The notes: generated by a model from the letters alone, not told the origin. 64,000 nucleotides of DNA from a bacterium (GCA_905221105.1 CAJNBW010000003.1:1-64000), one strand, 5' to 3'. Counted from the first letter of the stretch, positions 1 through 9,088 are shown. Made by a program: numbers and translations.

Positions 1-47
1 TTGTCACGAGCTGCTTGGACAAATTTTTCTGCTGAAACGATTGCCAT
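1..47 (-). CDS. fba: Class II fructose-bisphosphate aldolase, N-terminus (partial)
   Basis: Only the first 15 codons are inside the window. They read MAIVSAEKFVQAARD, which matches the start of streptococcal class II (metal-dependent) fructose-bisphosphate aldolase, the glycolytic enzyme that splits fructose-1,6-bisphosphate. An AGGAGG ribosome site at 57-62 lies nine bases before the ATG. In S. pneumoniae fba lies beside vncS, as here, which supports the identification. The rest of the gene runs off the left edge. Confidence 0.85.
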   Translation of the reverse strand, partial: MAIVSAEKFVQAARD

Positions 48-194
48 TTTATCAGGCCTCCTGTATATTTTTATGGGATATCCCATTTACATTGTTCATT
101 TTATCACTTTTTAGCAAAAAAAGCTAGTTTTTCCTGTAGTTTAGATTGAATTTCTTCTATCTAAAAATATGGAACTCTCCTCAAAGTCCTATTA

Positions 195-1514
195 TCAATA
201 GCCTTGAAGCAACTTCATATAAAAGACTAAGTGATCTTCATATCTTTCAAAGCGATAGTCAATTTCTTCATTTTCTAATAAACTTTTGACTACGAATAGT
301 CCCAAACCAGCTCCCTTACTTTGGCGACTAGAAGTCGTAAAGGATTGTTCAAATTTATCTTGCTCCTCAGGTGTACAGGTGTTTTCAATGAAAAACCAGC
401 CATCTTCTGTCCCAATTTTTAGATAGCCTCCTTGGACAGAGTGTTTCACCGCATTACTGATAAGATTGGAAAGAATCAGCTTGAGTACTGAAGGATTTAG
501 ATAAACGTGCTGATCAGTTAGCTGGTTCTCTACTGAGATTTTTCTCTCCTTGGCTAACAAGTCATAGTCCTTCAATAGAAGATTGGTCATATCCAGAAGA
601 TTGATTTCTTCCTTCTTATCTCGCAATTCCTGTACCGAAGAAAGGGATAGAATTTGCTGGACATGGTGACTTAAATCATCCACAATTCCTAGAGAAACTC
701 CTAGATAATGGTCACGGTCTTTATAACGTCCAATATTGGCTTGCATATTTTCCAGAAGAATCTTCAGACTAGCAAGAGGTGTCTTGAGCTCATGGGAAGC
801 TCCTCGCAAAAACTCAACCTTCATTTTTTCTAGCTGGAGAATAGCTTCATTCTTCTCATGCAAATCTGCAATCACAGTCAAGAGATGCTGATAGAGGCTA
901 TTGATTTGTTCCTTGAGATCCCCAATCTCGTCCTTAGAATCCACGCGCAGCCTCACTTCTGCATCCAAATCCATCATCCGTCGAGTCACTCGTTTGATTT
1001 CCAAAATAGGTGCTACAATGGTTCTCGCATAGATAAAGGCAATGAGGAGTGAAATGATGAAAGACGCTAACAGAGTATAGGGTAGAAATTGCAGACTGAT
1101 GTCTTCTGCTTCTTTCTGCAAATCCATAGAAGCTAAAAACTGTAAGGTCATCGTCTGACCATCCTTAGTTTGAACTTCTCTTTCCTCAATAACTAAAGAA
1201 GCTGTTTGACGTTGTCTATCCAGAGGAAGATTGTCATTGACCTCCAACTTATCCTGAGTCATCTCTCCCTTAACAGCTCCCTTGATATCACTGCTTTGAG
1301 AATAAAGTCCAAGGACTTCCTGAATAGCTTGACTGTCCTTACCTTGGAGGGACTGGGCAATTTCTGTAGCCTTTTGCCCTATGCTCTCCTGACGATGACT
1401 GAGATAGATCGGAGGAAAGAGAAAATAGATGGCCAAATGCAAACAAATGACCAAGGTAGAAAATACCGAGAAGGTATAGATAAAAATTTTTTTAAATAAA
1501 CCTGAACGTCTCAT
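195..1514 (-). CDS. vncS: Sensor histidine kinase VncS
   Basis: Membrane sensor kinase of the VncRS two-component system, 439 residues. A transmembrane segment at about residues 9-34, an extracellular sensor region to about 143, a second transmembrane segment (about 145-165), a HAMP-like linker, then the H-box RGASHELKTPL with the phospho-accepting His241, and a C-terminal ATPase domain with N-box (NLISNAVKH) and the glycine-rich GAGLGLFVVKSLL. Its ATG overlaps the end of vncR by four bases, so the two are translationally coupled. It would phosphorylate VncR. In pneumococcus this system has been linked to vancomycin tolerance and lysis, a claim that has been debated. It follows vex1-3 in the same orientation, as in pneumococcus. 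Confidence 0.93.
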   Translation of the reverse strand: MRRSGLFKKIFIYTFSVFSTLVICLHLAIYFLFPPIYLSHRQESIGQKATEIAQSLQGKDSQAIQEVLGLYSQSSDIKGAVKGEMTQDKLEVNDNLPLDRQRQTASLVIEEREVQTKDGQTMTLQFLASMDLQKEAEDISLQFLPYTLLASFIISLLIAFIYARTIVAPILEIKRVTRRMMDLDAEVRLRVDSKDEIGDLKEQINSLYQHLLTVIADLHEKNEAILQLEKMKVEFLRGASHELKTPLASLKILLENMQANIGRYKDRDHYLGVSLGIVDDLSHHVQQILSLSSVQELRDKKEEINLLDMTNLLLKDYDLLAKERKISVENQLTDQHVYLNPSVLKLILSNLISNAVKHSVQGGYLKIGTEDGWFFIENTCTPEEQDKFEQSFTTSSRQSKGAGLGLFVVKSLLENEEIDYRFERYEDHLVFYMKLLQGY

Positions 1515-2167
1515 TTTCTCTCCAATTTATAACCAACATTGCGAACAGTAAGAATACAGTCTAAATCCAATTTTTTCCGTAGTTCCTTGATATAGACATC
1601 GATCACTCTGTCAAAAGGAACCTCATCTGTCATCTTCCATACAGCATCGATAATCTGCGACCGTGTTAAGGCTCGACCTTCATTTTTAACCAGATAGTCT
1701 AAAATTTCCAGTTCTTTTGCATTCACTGCAACTTCTTGACCAGCCACTTTGGCGCTATAGCTGTCAAAGTCTACCTGGGTGTCTCTATAGGTAAAAATAC
1801 GACCAGTATCATAATAACGTTTAAAGATGGCATCCACTCGTACTTTTAACAAAGATAGAGAAAAAGGCTTTTCCAAATAACCATCTGCTAATGCAGCAAA
1901 GGCACTCATCTTATACTCCTCATCCTGAAAGGCTGTTAACATCAAGACAGGAACTTGACTACTTTTTCGGATTTCTGACAAAACCTCTAAACCATTGAGT
2001 TTAGGCATTTGAATATCTAAGAGAACCAGAGCAACTTGATGGTTCGAAAACTGCTCTAAAGCTTCTTGACCATCTGCAGCCTGAAGCGTTTCATAGCCAC
2101 AATCCGATAAGTAATCACTAATTCCCTCACGAATCATGTCTTCATCTTCTACAATTAGAATTTTCAT
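1511..2167 (-). CDS. vncR: Response regulator VncR (OmpR family)
   Basis: DNA-binding response regulator of 218 residues. The receiver domain (1-115) has the acidic pocket EDED and the phosphorylation site Asp51 in LLDIQMP; the conserved Lys is in LEKPFS. A winged-helix OmpR/PhoB output domain fills residues 125-218 (VIDVYIKELRKKL recognition helix region). The start has an AAAGGA ribosome site. It is co-oriented with vex3 but separated by a 71-base gap holding a hairpin. The tiny pep27 gene that pneumococcus carries between vex3 and vncR is not present here. Confidence 0.93.
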   Translation of the reverse strand: MKILIVEDEDMIREGISDYLSDCGYETLQAADGQEALEQFSNHQVALVLLDIQMPKLNGLEVLSEIRKSSQVPVLMLTAFQDEEYKMSAFAALADGYLEKPFSLSLLKVRVDAIFKRYYDTGRIFTYRDTQVDFDSYSAKVAGQEVAVNAKELEILDYLVKNEGRALTRSQIIDAVWKMTDEVPFDRVIDVYIKELRKKLDLDCILTVRNVGYKLERK

Positions 2168-2190
2168 ATAAATCCTTTTCTATCAAAAAT

Positions 2191-2230
2191 GCTACCTATA
2201 TTATATCTCATTTGAGTGAGAATAGGTAGC
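2191..2230 (-). terminator. Hairpin between vex3 and vncR
   Basis: Perfect nine-base arms GCTACCTAT (2191-2199) and ATAGGTAGC (2222-2230) enclose a loop that contains a second short stem and, on the minus strand, a TATAAT that could serve as the vncRS -10 box. Read on the minus strand it is followed by ATTTTTG, so it may act as a vex3 terminator or attenuator. Both functions are inferred. Confidence 0.55.
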
Positions 2231-2238
2231 AGGTTTTT

Positions 2239-3618
2239 TTATTCACTATCTATCAAAAGTTCTTTTGGTTGTTTAAAGAGGAGATTGCTGGAAGCAAGTG
2301 CCATAACTAGTACCACTAGAACTAATCCAAGTACAAAAATGATGGCAAAGTCAGAAGGTTGAATGGATATATCTAAACTTGAAAGAGTCTTGCTAAAGCC
2401 GTCCACTTCTGCACCACCACCAAGATTTGATGCTTGGGCTGCCTTACTAGCTTGCTTAGCCACATCTGATGTGACATTTGCAAGCACTGTATTTCCAATG
2501 GCACGAGCAGTATAGTTAGCTAAGAAGTAGGCTGAAATAAGAGCTGGAATAGCAATCATAACTGCTTCTGTGATAAATTGTCCCAGAATACTTACTTGTT
2601 TAAGACCAATCGAAAGAAGAATTCCAACTTCTTTACGACGGGCATTAATCCATAGCGTGAGTAAGAGAGCAAGTAGAAGAACAGAGAAGCTCAAGCTACC
2701 CCAGAAGAGAAGATTAGCCATCTTGTACATACCTGAGATCGATTGTTCAAGGGCAGGATAGTTAGATGAACTCTTAATCAAGCTATACATCTTCCAGTTG
2801 ATACCGTTGATAGAGCCTAATTCTTGCATGACACTATCTAGGTTCTTATCTCCAGCTACAAAGAAGGTAGCATCGCCATAGATAGCTGTATCTTCAGTAT
2901 AACCATAGAGCTGAGCAGCTGTGTGAATATCTGTGATAGCTGTATTCTCATAGAGTTCTTGTGAGTAGGTTACAGCAGATTTGTTGTGTCCATCAAAAAG
3001 TCCTTTGATCGTTACTTCTACTGTTTCCTTGGCTCCTTTTTCATTATCTGCATCGTAGATATTGGAGTTCAGTTTGACCTTGTCTCCTACTTTCCAACCG
3101 TGTTTAGCAGCCAGGTCTTTATGCATGAGAATCTGGTACTTGTCGTCATTGGTTAAATGCTCACCTTCGACCAGTTTGTAAGAGCCTGATACAAACTTGT
3201 CTTCTTTAGAAGAGTCATTAACCCCTGTTATCATCAAGCTACTTCCAAAACGTTGAGCTCGATCTGCAGTTAGATTTTTCTTGGTTTCAGGTGTCTCAAT
3301 CAATTCGTAGCCTGTTAAATCACCGATAGCATTAATCCGTTTGATGTAAGATTCGATGGCCTTATTTTCAGTAATTTTTTTAATATCTTCACCCTTGATA
3401 TTCCCCGCACCACGTGGAGTTCCTTGGTTGACTCTGCGGTTGATTTGCATGGAGAAACTATTGGTGATATTTTTAAAGGTTTCTTGAGAAGCCTTGGCTG
3501 TCGCACCCTTGATAGACAAGCCGACCAAACTCAAACTAGCCATCAAGAGAATGATAAGAAAGATCACAAGCGACTTAAAGAATTTTCTTGTGACATAGGC
3601 AAATGCGTTGTGTAACAT
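2239..3618 (-). CDS. vex3: ABC transporter permease Vex3 (FtsX/MacB type)
   Basis: Integral membrane permease of 459 residues. One N-terminal transmembrane helix (about 15-37) is followed by a large extracellular domain (about 40-300) and three C-terminal helices (about 303-325, 350-375, 425-448): the FtsX/MacB fold. The VGILLSIGLK motif after the second helix is typical of this superfamily. Together with Vex1 and the ATPase Vex2 it forms an exporter or mechanotransmission complex; the substrate is unknown. Order vex1-vex2-vex3-vncR-vncS matches pneumococcus. Confidence 0.92.
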   Translation of the reverse strand: MLHNAFAYVTRKFFKSLVIFLIILLMASLSLVGLSIKGATAKASQETFKNITNSFSMQINRRVNQGTPRGAGNIKGEDIKKITENKAIESYIKRINAIGDLTGYELIETPETKKNLTADRAQRFGSSLMITGVNDSSKEDKFVSGSYKLVEGEHLTNDDKYQILMHKDLAAKHGWKVGDKVKLNSNIYDADNEKGAKETVEVTIKGLFDGHNKSAVTYSQELYENTAITDIHTAAQLYGYTEDTAIYGDATFFVAGDKNLDSVMQELGSINGINWKMYSLIKSSSNYPALEQSISGMYKMANLLFWGSLSFSVLLLALLLTLWINARRKEVGILLSIGLKQVSILGQFITEAVMIAIPALISAYFLANYTARAIGNTVLANVTSDVAKQASKAAQASNLGGGAEVDGFSKTLSSLDISIQPSDFAIIFVLGLVLVVLVMALASSNLLFKQPKELLIDSE

Positions 3619-3661
3619 AAGATTCCTTTCTAGATTTACTTCACTTATATATTTAAAAGAT

Positions 3662-4309
3662 TTAGTTACTATTTTTTCTTGTTTCAGTCAGTTTCTTATC
3701 CTTCAATTCAAGTGTAATATCTGACGCTTGAGCAACTTCCTTACTGTGGGTCACAACGATTACACACTTGCCTGTTTTCTCAGCGAGAGATTTGAGCAAA
3801 TCGATGATATCCCCAGCAGTCTTAGGATCTAGGTTTCCGGTTGGTTCATCTGCTAAAATCACTGGCGCCTCAGATACAAGACTACGAGCAATGGCAACCC
3901 GTTGTTGCTGCCCACCTGATAATTGGAGAACATTCCGCTTGATCTGACTTTCATCTAAACCAAGTTCAAGAAGCGTATCCTTGCTGGCCTTTTTATTGAC
4001 CAAGCGGATATTTTCCAATGGAGAAAGATAATCAATAAGGTTATAATTTTGGAAAACGAGCGAGATATGGTGCATTCGGTGATAAGAATATCCTTGTTCA
4101 CGAATATCCTTGCCTTCGAATAGGATAGCACCTTCGACTGGGCTATCAAGTCCTGCTAAGAGAGACAAGAGTGTTGACTTCCCAGCTCCTGATTCTCCGA
4201 TAATACTATAAAACTTACCAGGTTCAAAATCGTAATTGATTTTATATAATACTGCTTCTGCAGTGTTCTTGTAACGATAAGTAAGATCTTGTAATTGTAG
4301 TAAAGTCAT
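3662..4309 (-). CDS. vex2: ABC transporter ATP-binding protein Vex2
   Basis: ATPase subunit of the Vex exporter, 215 residues when started at the ATG at 4309, which has an AAAGGAG ribosome site; a longer upstream reading frame lacks one. Walker A GESGAGKS, signature LSGGQQQR and Walker [10 protein letters not shown] are intact, followed by the H-loop VVTHS. The sequence is of the LolD/MacB ATPase class that pairs with FtsX-type permeases. It lies between vex1 and vex3 with short gaps, so the three are co-transcribed. Confidence 0.93.
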   Translation of the reverse strand: MTLLQLQDLTYRYKNTAEAVLYKINYDFEPGKFYSIIGESGAGKSTLLSLLAGLDSPVEGAILFEGKDIREQGYSYHRMHHISLVFQNYNLIDYLSPLENIRLVNKKASKDTLLELGLDESQIKRNVLQLSGGQQQRVAIARSLVSEAPVILADEPTGNLDPKTAGDIIDLLKSLAEKTGKCVIVVTHSKEVAQASDITLELKDKKLTETRKNSN

Positions 4310-4322
4310 AATTTCTCCTTTA

Positions 4323-5600
4323 TTAACTAATAGATGATAATATTTCTTTCGGTGATTTTCTAAATAAAAAGATAAAACAAAGTGCAACTGACAAGCAGCT
4401 GATCATAAGTAGGAAAATATAAGATTCTCCAAATGATAGAAGACTTGTTGAAAGATTCGTTGCTTTTGCTAGCGTATCTTGTAGCGCAACTTGGTCGCCA
4501 TTTGATAGTACAGTCTTCAAGAGATAGGAAGTAATGGCATTCCCAGCTACAAATGCCGGCAAAATAGATGCCAATGAAACTAGGATGACTTCCAGACAGA
4601 ATTGGCTAAAGATTGCTACTTTCCCTTTACCTAGTGCCAATAAAATACCAACCTCGTAGACTCGCTCTCGTAACCAAAGTGACAAGACCAAAATCAGCGC
4701 TCCTACCCCAGCAATCATAATGCCATAGAGGAAAATTTGGAGGAAGGTTTGGAAGGTCGAAACGGAATCCTTGATTTGTTCAAACGCCTTATTTTCCTTC
4801 TCGACTTGGTAACCTTTAGTTTCCAGGGATAACTTTTCAACTTCTTGAATGATACTATCCATATCATTTGGATTTTCTAAATAAAAACGAGCGGCGCTAA
4901 CTTGAGCTTCCTTGTTGCCAAGTAAATTTTGGCTACTTTCGTAGTCTGTATAGACCGTATTTTCACTAAAGTCTGATGATAGACCAGTGAATTTTTCTTG
5001 CTTCTTACCTGAGAAAATACCTACGATTTCATAGTCTAGCCTTTGTCCACTATTTCCTTCAACTTGACCAGGATTTAAGCTAATCTCGTCTCCTACTTTT
5101 AGATTGTTTTTCTTGGCTAAATCTTCGTGGATTAAGATTTTTTTACGATCCCCTTTTTGGATATGTCTTCCTTCTTTAAGAGTAAAGGCAGAGCTAGTAA
5201 AGGAGACATCCTTAGAGGAATCTTCTAAAGCAATCAAACTGATAAGATTTTTTTCAGCCTCTGTCAAATCATCTCTTTGGATACTTTGTTCTCCAGTAAC
5301 GACTTCTTTGTCAGTTAACTTGGCTATTGTTTCTAGCTCAGGTGAAATCTTCTCAAGGCCTTTTATCTTTTTAAGCTCATCTAGTTGAGACAGTTGAAAG
5401 GTCTGATCTGCTTCGATTCTTTTAATCGAAAAAGATGTATTCAATGAACGATAGAGATTATTTTCTACTGTTTTGTTGGACTTCATAAGCGTCAAACAAG
5501 CTGATATTCCTGCCAATAAAACAAATAGAATCAAGAATAATATGAGACTTCTCAGTCGTTTTCTGCTGACATAAGCCCAAGCTCTTTGAGTGGGATTCAT
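4323..5600 (-). CDS. vex1: ABC transporter permease Vex1 (FtsX/MacB type)
   Basis: First gene of the vex operon, 425 residues from the ATG at 5600, chosen because GGAGGTG precedes it; the open frame upstream has no ribosome site. It has the same architecture as Vex3: an N-terminal helix (about 16-38), a large extracellular domain and three C-terminal helices, with VGILLALGKG after the second helix. Vex1 and Vex3 are distant paralogues that presumably form a heterodimer energised by Vex2. Confidence 0.92.
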   Translation of the reverse strand: MNPTQRAWAYVSRKRLRSLILFLILFVLLAGISACLTLMKSNKTVENNLYRSLNTSFSIKRIEADQTFQLSQLDELKKIKGLEKISPELETIAKLTDKEVVTGEQSIQRDDLTEAEKNLISLIALEDSSKDVSFTSSAFTLKEGRHIQKGDRKKILIHEDLAKKNNLKVGDEISLNPGQVEGNSGQRLDYEIVGIFSGKKQEKFTGLSSDFSENTVYTDYESSQNLLGNKEAQVSAARFYLENPNDMDSIIQEVEKLSLETKGYQVEKENKAFEQIKDSVSTFQTFLQIFLYGIMIAGVGALILVLSLWLRERVYEVGILLALGKGKVAIFSQFCLEVILVSLASILPAFVAGNAITSYLLKTVLSNGDQVALQDTLAKATNLSTSLLSFGESYIFLLMISCLSVALCFIFLFRKSPKEILSSIS

Positions 5601-5667
5601 ATAGCACCTCCATATTTGTAAATCCATTATAATATTCAAATATGAAATGTTTATGAAATACCAAAAA

Positions 5668-5691
5668 AAGAGCAAAAATATTTTTGCTCTT
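5668..5691 (-). terminator. Rho-independent terminator upstream of vex1
   Basis: A perfect 24-base palindrome made of AAGAGCAAAAAT and its complement, followed on the minus strand by seven T. It stops transcription coming from the tRNA-Leu side before the vex operon begins. Confidence 0.7.
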
Positions 5692-5703
5692 CTTTATGAA
5701 AAA

Positions 5704-5726
5704 TAAAAAGCTAGCCGAAGCTAGCT
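5704..5726 (-). terminator. tRNA-Leu terminator
   Basis: Arms AGCTAGC and GCTAGCT around a CGAA/TTCG tetraloop, followed on the minus strand by TTTTTATTTT, eight bases beyond the tRNA 3' end. Confidence 0.8.
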
Positions 5727-5734
5727 CACTATTA

Positions 5735-5820
5735 TGCGGAGAGAGGGACTTGAACCCTCACGACCTAAAGCGGTCACAGGATCCTTAGTCCTGCGCGTCT
5801 GCCAATTCCGCCATCCCCGC
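5735..5820 (-). tRNA. tRNA-Leu (anticodon AAG)
   Basis: The minus strand folds as a class II tRNA of 86 nt. The acceptor stem pairs GCGGGGA with TCTCCGC (one G-T pair), followed by discriminator A; the anticodon stem CAGGA/TCCTG holds the loop CTAAGGA with anticodon AAG, which reads CUU leucine codons. The long variable arm (GACCGCTTTAGGTC) and TTCAAGTCC T-loop fit a leucine tRNA. CCA is not encoded. It sits between the vex block and pncA-codY, at the point where gene order departs from pneumococcus. Confidence 0.95.
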
Positions 5821-5835
5821 GTCGATTACTTTACT

Positions 5836-5864
5836 AGTATATCAACTTTTGGGATGCTTGTCAA
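5836..5864 (-). promoter_or_regulatory. Promoter of tRNA-Leu
   Basis: Minus strand has a consensus -35 TTGACA (5859-5864), a 17-base spacer and -10 TATACT (5836-5841), 15 bases before the tRNA 5' end. Confidence 0.85.
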
Positions 5865-5901
5865 CACTTTTTTCAGATTTTTTTCATTTTTACTAAGCAA
5901 G

Positions 5902-6477
5902 TTAGTCTGAAATTTCATCTAGATTTTCATCTACTAACTTAGCTCCAAGTGTGTTTTTGAAATGACCTAGGGCAAATTGATGATTTTCAGGCCAGATGGA
6001 AGCAACGGCTGGTTTTACAATCTCGATATCATATCCTAGATTATAGCCATCTATAGCTGTATGCAGGACACAGATATCCGTCAAGACTCCTGTTAAGATA
6101 ACTGTAGACACGCGACGTTCTCTCAAGCGGATATCCAGGTCAGTTCCTGAAAAAGCCGAGTAATGGCGTTTATCCATCCAAAAGACACGACTGTCTGAAC
6201 CATGCTCTTGATAAAAGGTTCCCAAATCTCCGAATAAATTACGCCCACTAGTCCCAATCAAATTATGAGGAGGAAATAGTTTACTTTCTGGATGGAAACA
6301 ATCGTTTTCCTCATGAGCATCGATAGTAAAGAAGATGTAATCTCCTCTTTCAAAAGCCAATCGAGTTACCTTGCTGATGGCATCCGAAATCGCCTGAGCT
6401 GGAGCGCCTGCTGTCAATTTTCCACTATCAGCAACAAAATCTTCTGTATAATCAATTGAAATTAAAGCCTTAGCCAT
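5902..6477 (-). CDS. pncA: Nicotinamidase (isochorismatase family)
   Basis: Cysteine hydrolase of 191 residues that would deamidate nicotinamide to nicotinate for NAD salvage. The triad of the family is visible: Asp9 in ISIDYTEDF, Lys103 in WMDKRH and Cys136 in VLTDICVLHT; the metal site is around DAHEENDCFHPE. It overlaps the codY stop by one base and is co-transcribed with it, as in pneumococcus. The nicotinamide riboside transporter gene pnuC elsewhere in the window (44146-44856) fits the same salvage theme. Confidence 0.9.
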   Translation of the reverse strand: MAKALISIDYTEDFVADSGKLTAGAPAQAISDAISKVTRLAFERGDYIFFTIDAHEENDCFHPESKLFPPHNLIGTSGRNLFGDLGTFYQEHGSDSRVFWMDKRHYSAFSGTDLDIRLRERRVSTVILTGVLTDICVLHTAIDGYNLGYDIEIVKPAVASIWPENHQFALGHFKNTLGAKLVDENLDEISD

Positions 6478-7265
6478 TAGTAATCTCTTTTCTTCACTTC
6501 TTCAAAAATATCTGAAATCAAGACCTTAAGATAGGTTCCCTTCATTCCAAGTGAGCGACTTTCAATAATCCCAGCAGATTCAAGTTTGCGAAGGGCATTG
6601 ACAATCACAGAACGAGTAATTCCAATACGGTCTGCAATCACTGACGCAGTCAACTGACCTTCGTTTCCGTTTAATTCCCCTAAAATTGCTGAGACAGCAC
6701 GGAGTTCTGAGTAAGAAAGGGTATTGACCGCCATGGTAACAGCAGTACGGCGACGGATATTTTTCTCATCTTCTTCACGTTGGAAGTTGAGGAGCTGAAT
6801 CCCAACAACGGTACTAGCAATCTCAACAAGAATCAAGTCCTCATCTTCGAATTTCTTATCATTGCGCCAAATAATCAAAGAGCCCAAGCGAATCCCTGAT
6901 ACATGAATCGGTGCAATAGTCGTCAAACCATCTGGAAAGTCGGCACGACTTTCCACAGGAAAAATACTTAAATCATGATCAACTGTCAGATTGGCTTCTG
7001 TATCGTAAATCATGTTTGCGCCTTGAATGTAGTCATCTGGGAAAATCTTAGTTTGGAAGAATTGCTCCACGCGATCTGTATTGGTTTTATAACGCATAAA
7101 ATAGCCAAGGAGACGTCCCTTGCTGTTAACAATACAAGCATTACAATCAATAATATCAGCAAGCTGACGTGTAATCGCATTGTAGGGGAGTTCTTCCTGC
7201 AACTGCTCGTCTGAGCGCTTCAGTATAGAAGTAATTTTTCTAGTTTTTTCTAATAAATGTGCCAT
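6477..7265 (-). CDS. codY: Global nutrient regulator CodY
   Basis: Transcription factor of 262 residues that binds branched-chain amino acids and represses nutrient-limitation genes. N-terminal GAF domain (about 1-155) with the ligand pocket and a C-terminal winged-helix domain whose recognition region is [31 protein letters not shown] ribosome site precedes the ATG. A CodY-like box next to its own promoter suggests autoregulation. It is the first gene of the codY-pncA pair. Confidence 0.96.
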   Translation of the reverse strand: MAHLLEKTRKITSILKRSDEQLQEELPYNAITRQLADIIDCNACIVNSKGRLLGYFMRYKTNTDRVEQFFQTKIFPDDYIQGANMIYDTEANLTVDHDLSIFPVESRADFPDGLTTIAPIHVSGIRLGSLIIWRNDKKFEDEDLILVEIASTVVGIQLLNFQREEDEKNIRRRTAVTMAVNTLSYSELRAVSAILGELNGNEGQLTASVIADRIGITRSVIVNALRKLESAGIIESRSLGMKGTYLKVLISDIFEEVKKRDY

Positions 7266-7291
7266 TTTTCACCTCGAATTTAATCGCTATC

Positions 7292-7336
7292 ATTATAACA
7301 TAAACAGGTTGAATTTTCAATTATTATCTGAAAATT
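7292..7336 (-). promoter_or_regulatory. codY promoter with putative CodY box
   Basis: On the minus strand TTGAAA (7315-7320), a 17-base spacer and TATAAT (7292-7297) form a good promoter. Directly upstream of the -35 box, 7322-7336 reads AATTTTCAGATAATA, two mismatches from the CodY consensus AATTTTCWGAAAATT. CodY bound there would touch RNA polymerase, a plausible autoregulatory loop. Confidence 0.65.
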
Positions 7337-7493
7337 GCTTATTTAATTGCAATTTGAAAAAACAAGAATATTTTTAATTAAATTGCTTCTTTTCTATTGA
7401 CAAGCTCCCTATTTTTGTGTATTATAATATTACAAGAAGATAATATACCCATTTTATTTATCTTTCTTTTTTCCATTCGGTCTCCTTATATAA

Positions 7494-7522
7494 AAAAGCG
7501 ATTCATTTTGAACCGCTTTTTC
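7494..7522 (-). terminator. Terminator of the DEAD-box helicase gene
   Basis: AAAGCGGTTC and GAATCGCTTT pair on the minus strand around a short AAAAT loop and are followed by a T tract, immediately after the stop codon at 7523. Confidence 0.75.
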
Positions 7523-9088
7523 TTATTTATCGCCCTTGTTACGAATAACAAAGCCTGTTTTCTTTTCGCTTGAAGTAGTGCGTGGTTTTTTATTATCCTT
7601 ACGGTAACGTTTTTCTTTATCAAAACGATCATTTCCACGACTTCCTTTTTTGAAATCATCACGGCGACCATTACCACGTCGTTCGCGATCACGACGGTCA
7701 TCTCCACGACGACCTCCCTTACCTTTACCACCGAAACCATTACCTGATGGTTTAAATGGCAGTGGTTTTTCACGCGCAATCTCCACTTCTGGAAGACTAT
7801 CTGGATCTTGTACAGTCAGACTCAAGATATACATGGCCAATTCTTCTGGAGTAAATTCAGCAGCCAACTTGCGAGCATCCTTACCAAATTTCTCAAAGTT
7901 GCCACGGATTGTCTCATCTGCAAAATCACGTTCGATTTTCTTGAGCGCTACTTGTTTCTTAGCTTGGAAGGCTTCTTCAGCTGTCGCTGGTTTCAAGCCT
8001 TTCATGCGTTTCTTAGTCAAGTTTTCGATGATTTGAAGGTAGCCCATTTCATTTGGAGCAACAAAGGTAATTGATTGACCTGATTTACCAGCACGACCTG
8101 TACGACCGATACGGTGAACATAACTTTCAGGATCTTGTGGGATATCGTAGTTATAGACATGGGTCACACCTGAAATATCCAAGCCACGCGCTGCAACGTC
8201 TGTCGCAACCAAAACATCGAGATTTCCGTTTTTGAAGTCACGAAGGACACGAAGACGTTTGTTTTGGTCTAGGTCTCCATGAATTCCTTCTGCACGGAAA
8301 CCACGAATTTTCAGACCACGAGTCAATTCATCTACACGACGTTTTGTACGACCAAATACAATAGCAAGTTCTGGTTGTTCCACATCCATGAGACGAGTCA
8401 TGGTATCAAATTTTTCTTGTTCCTTAACACGGATGTAGTATTGGTCAACCAATTCTGTTGTCAATTCCTTGGCAGCAATCTTGACATGCTCAGGTTCTTT
8501 CATAAACTGAATACCAATACGTTTGATAGCATCTGGCATGGTTGCTGAGAAAAGCAAGGTTTGACGATTTTCAGGGACACGGGAAATGATGGCTTCGATG
8601 TCTTCAAGGAAGCCCATGTTGAGCATTTCATCCGCTTCATCAAGGATCAGAGTTTCAATATCTTGTAATTTCAAGGCCTTGCGTTTGATCAAGTCCAAGA
8701 GACGGCCTGGTGTTCCTACCACGATGTGGGCACCAGATTTAAGAGCTTTGATTTGTTTTTCAATGCTGGAACCACCGTAAACTGAGCGAACTTTCACTCC
8801 TTTACTACGGCCAAAGCGGAAGAGTTCCTCTTGACTTTGGACAGCTAGTTCACGAGTTGGAGCGATGACCAAGGCTTGGATGGTCGCTTCTTCTGTACGG
8901 ATTTTTTCAAGGGTTGGCAAACCAAAGGCTGCAGTTTTTCCTGTACCAGTCTGAGCTTGACCGATAACATCCTTACCTTCAAGTGCCAAAGGAATGGTTT
9001 GTTCTTGGATAGGACTAGCTTCTACAAAACCAGCTTTTTCAATCTCTGCTAGCAAATCAGCAGACAAGTTTAATTCATTAAATTTCAC
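7523..9088 (-). CDS. cshA: DEAD-box ATP-dependent RNA helicase (CshA type)
   Basis: RNA helicase of 521 residues for RNA remodelling and cold growth. Motifs in order: Q motif (EASPIQEQTIP, about 23-33), Walker A AQTGTGKT, PTRELA, the DEAD box (LDEADEML), SAT, and in the second RecA domain the arginine-finger motif HRIGRTGRAG. After about residue 440 comes a low-complexity tail very rich in Gly, Arg, Asp and Lys, an RGG-like RNA-binding region as in CshA. The long valine-rich open frame on the same strand at 7486-7779 is only a shadow of this tail. A structured leader of about 140 bases precedes it. Confidence 0.93.
   Translation of the reverse strand: MKFNELNLSADLLAEIEKAGFVEASPIQEQTIPLALEGKDVIGQAQTGTGKTAAFGLPTLEKIRTEEATIQALVIAPTRELAVQSQEELFRFGRSKGVKVRSVYGGSSIEKQIKALKSGAHIVVGTPGRLLDLIKRKALKLQDIETLILDEADEMLNMGFLEDIEAIISRVPENRQTLLFSATMPDAIKRIGIQFMKEPEHVKIAAKELTTELVDQYYIRVKEQEKFDTMTRLMDVEQPELAIVFGRTKRRVDELTRGLKIRGFRAEGIHGDLDQNKRLRVLRDFKNGNLDVLVATDVAARGLDISGVTHVYNYDIPQDPESYVHRIGRTGRAGKSGQSITFVAPNEMGYLQIIENLTKKRMKGLKPATAEEAFQAKKQVALKKIERDFADETIRGNFEKFGKDARKLAAEFTPEELAMYILSLTVQDPDSLPEVEIAREKPLPFKPSGNGFGGKGKGGRRGDDRRDRERRGNGRRDDFKKGSRGNDRFDKEKRYRKDNKKPRTTSSEKKTGFVIRNKGDK

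Noticed and set aside
5735..5820. tRNA-Leu as a prophage or island attachment site
   Set aside because: No integrase, no repeated tRNA 3' end in the window, and the neighbours on both sides are core genes.
7486..7779. Valine-rich 97-codon open frame
   Set aside because: Shadow of the Arg/Gly/Asp-rich tail of the DEAD-box helicase in another frame; low-complexity composition explains it.
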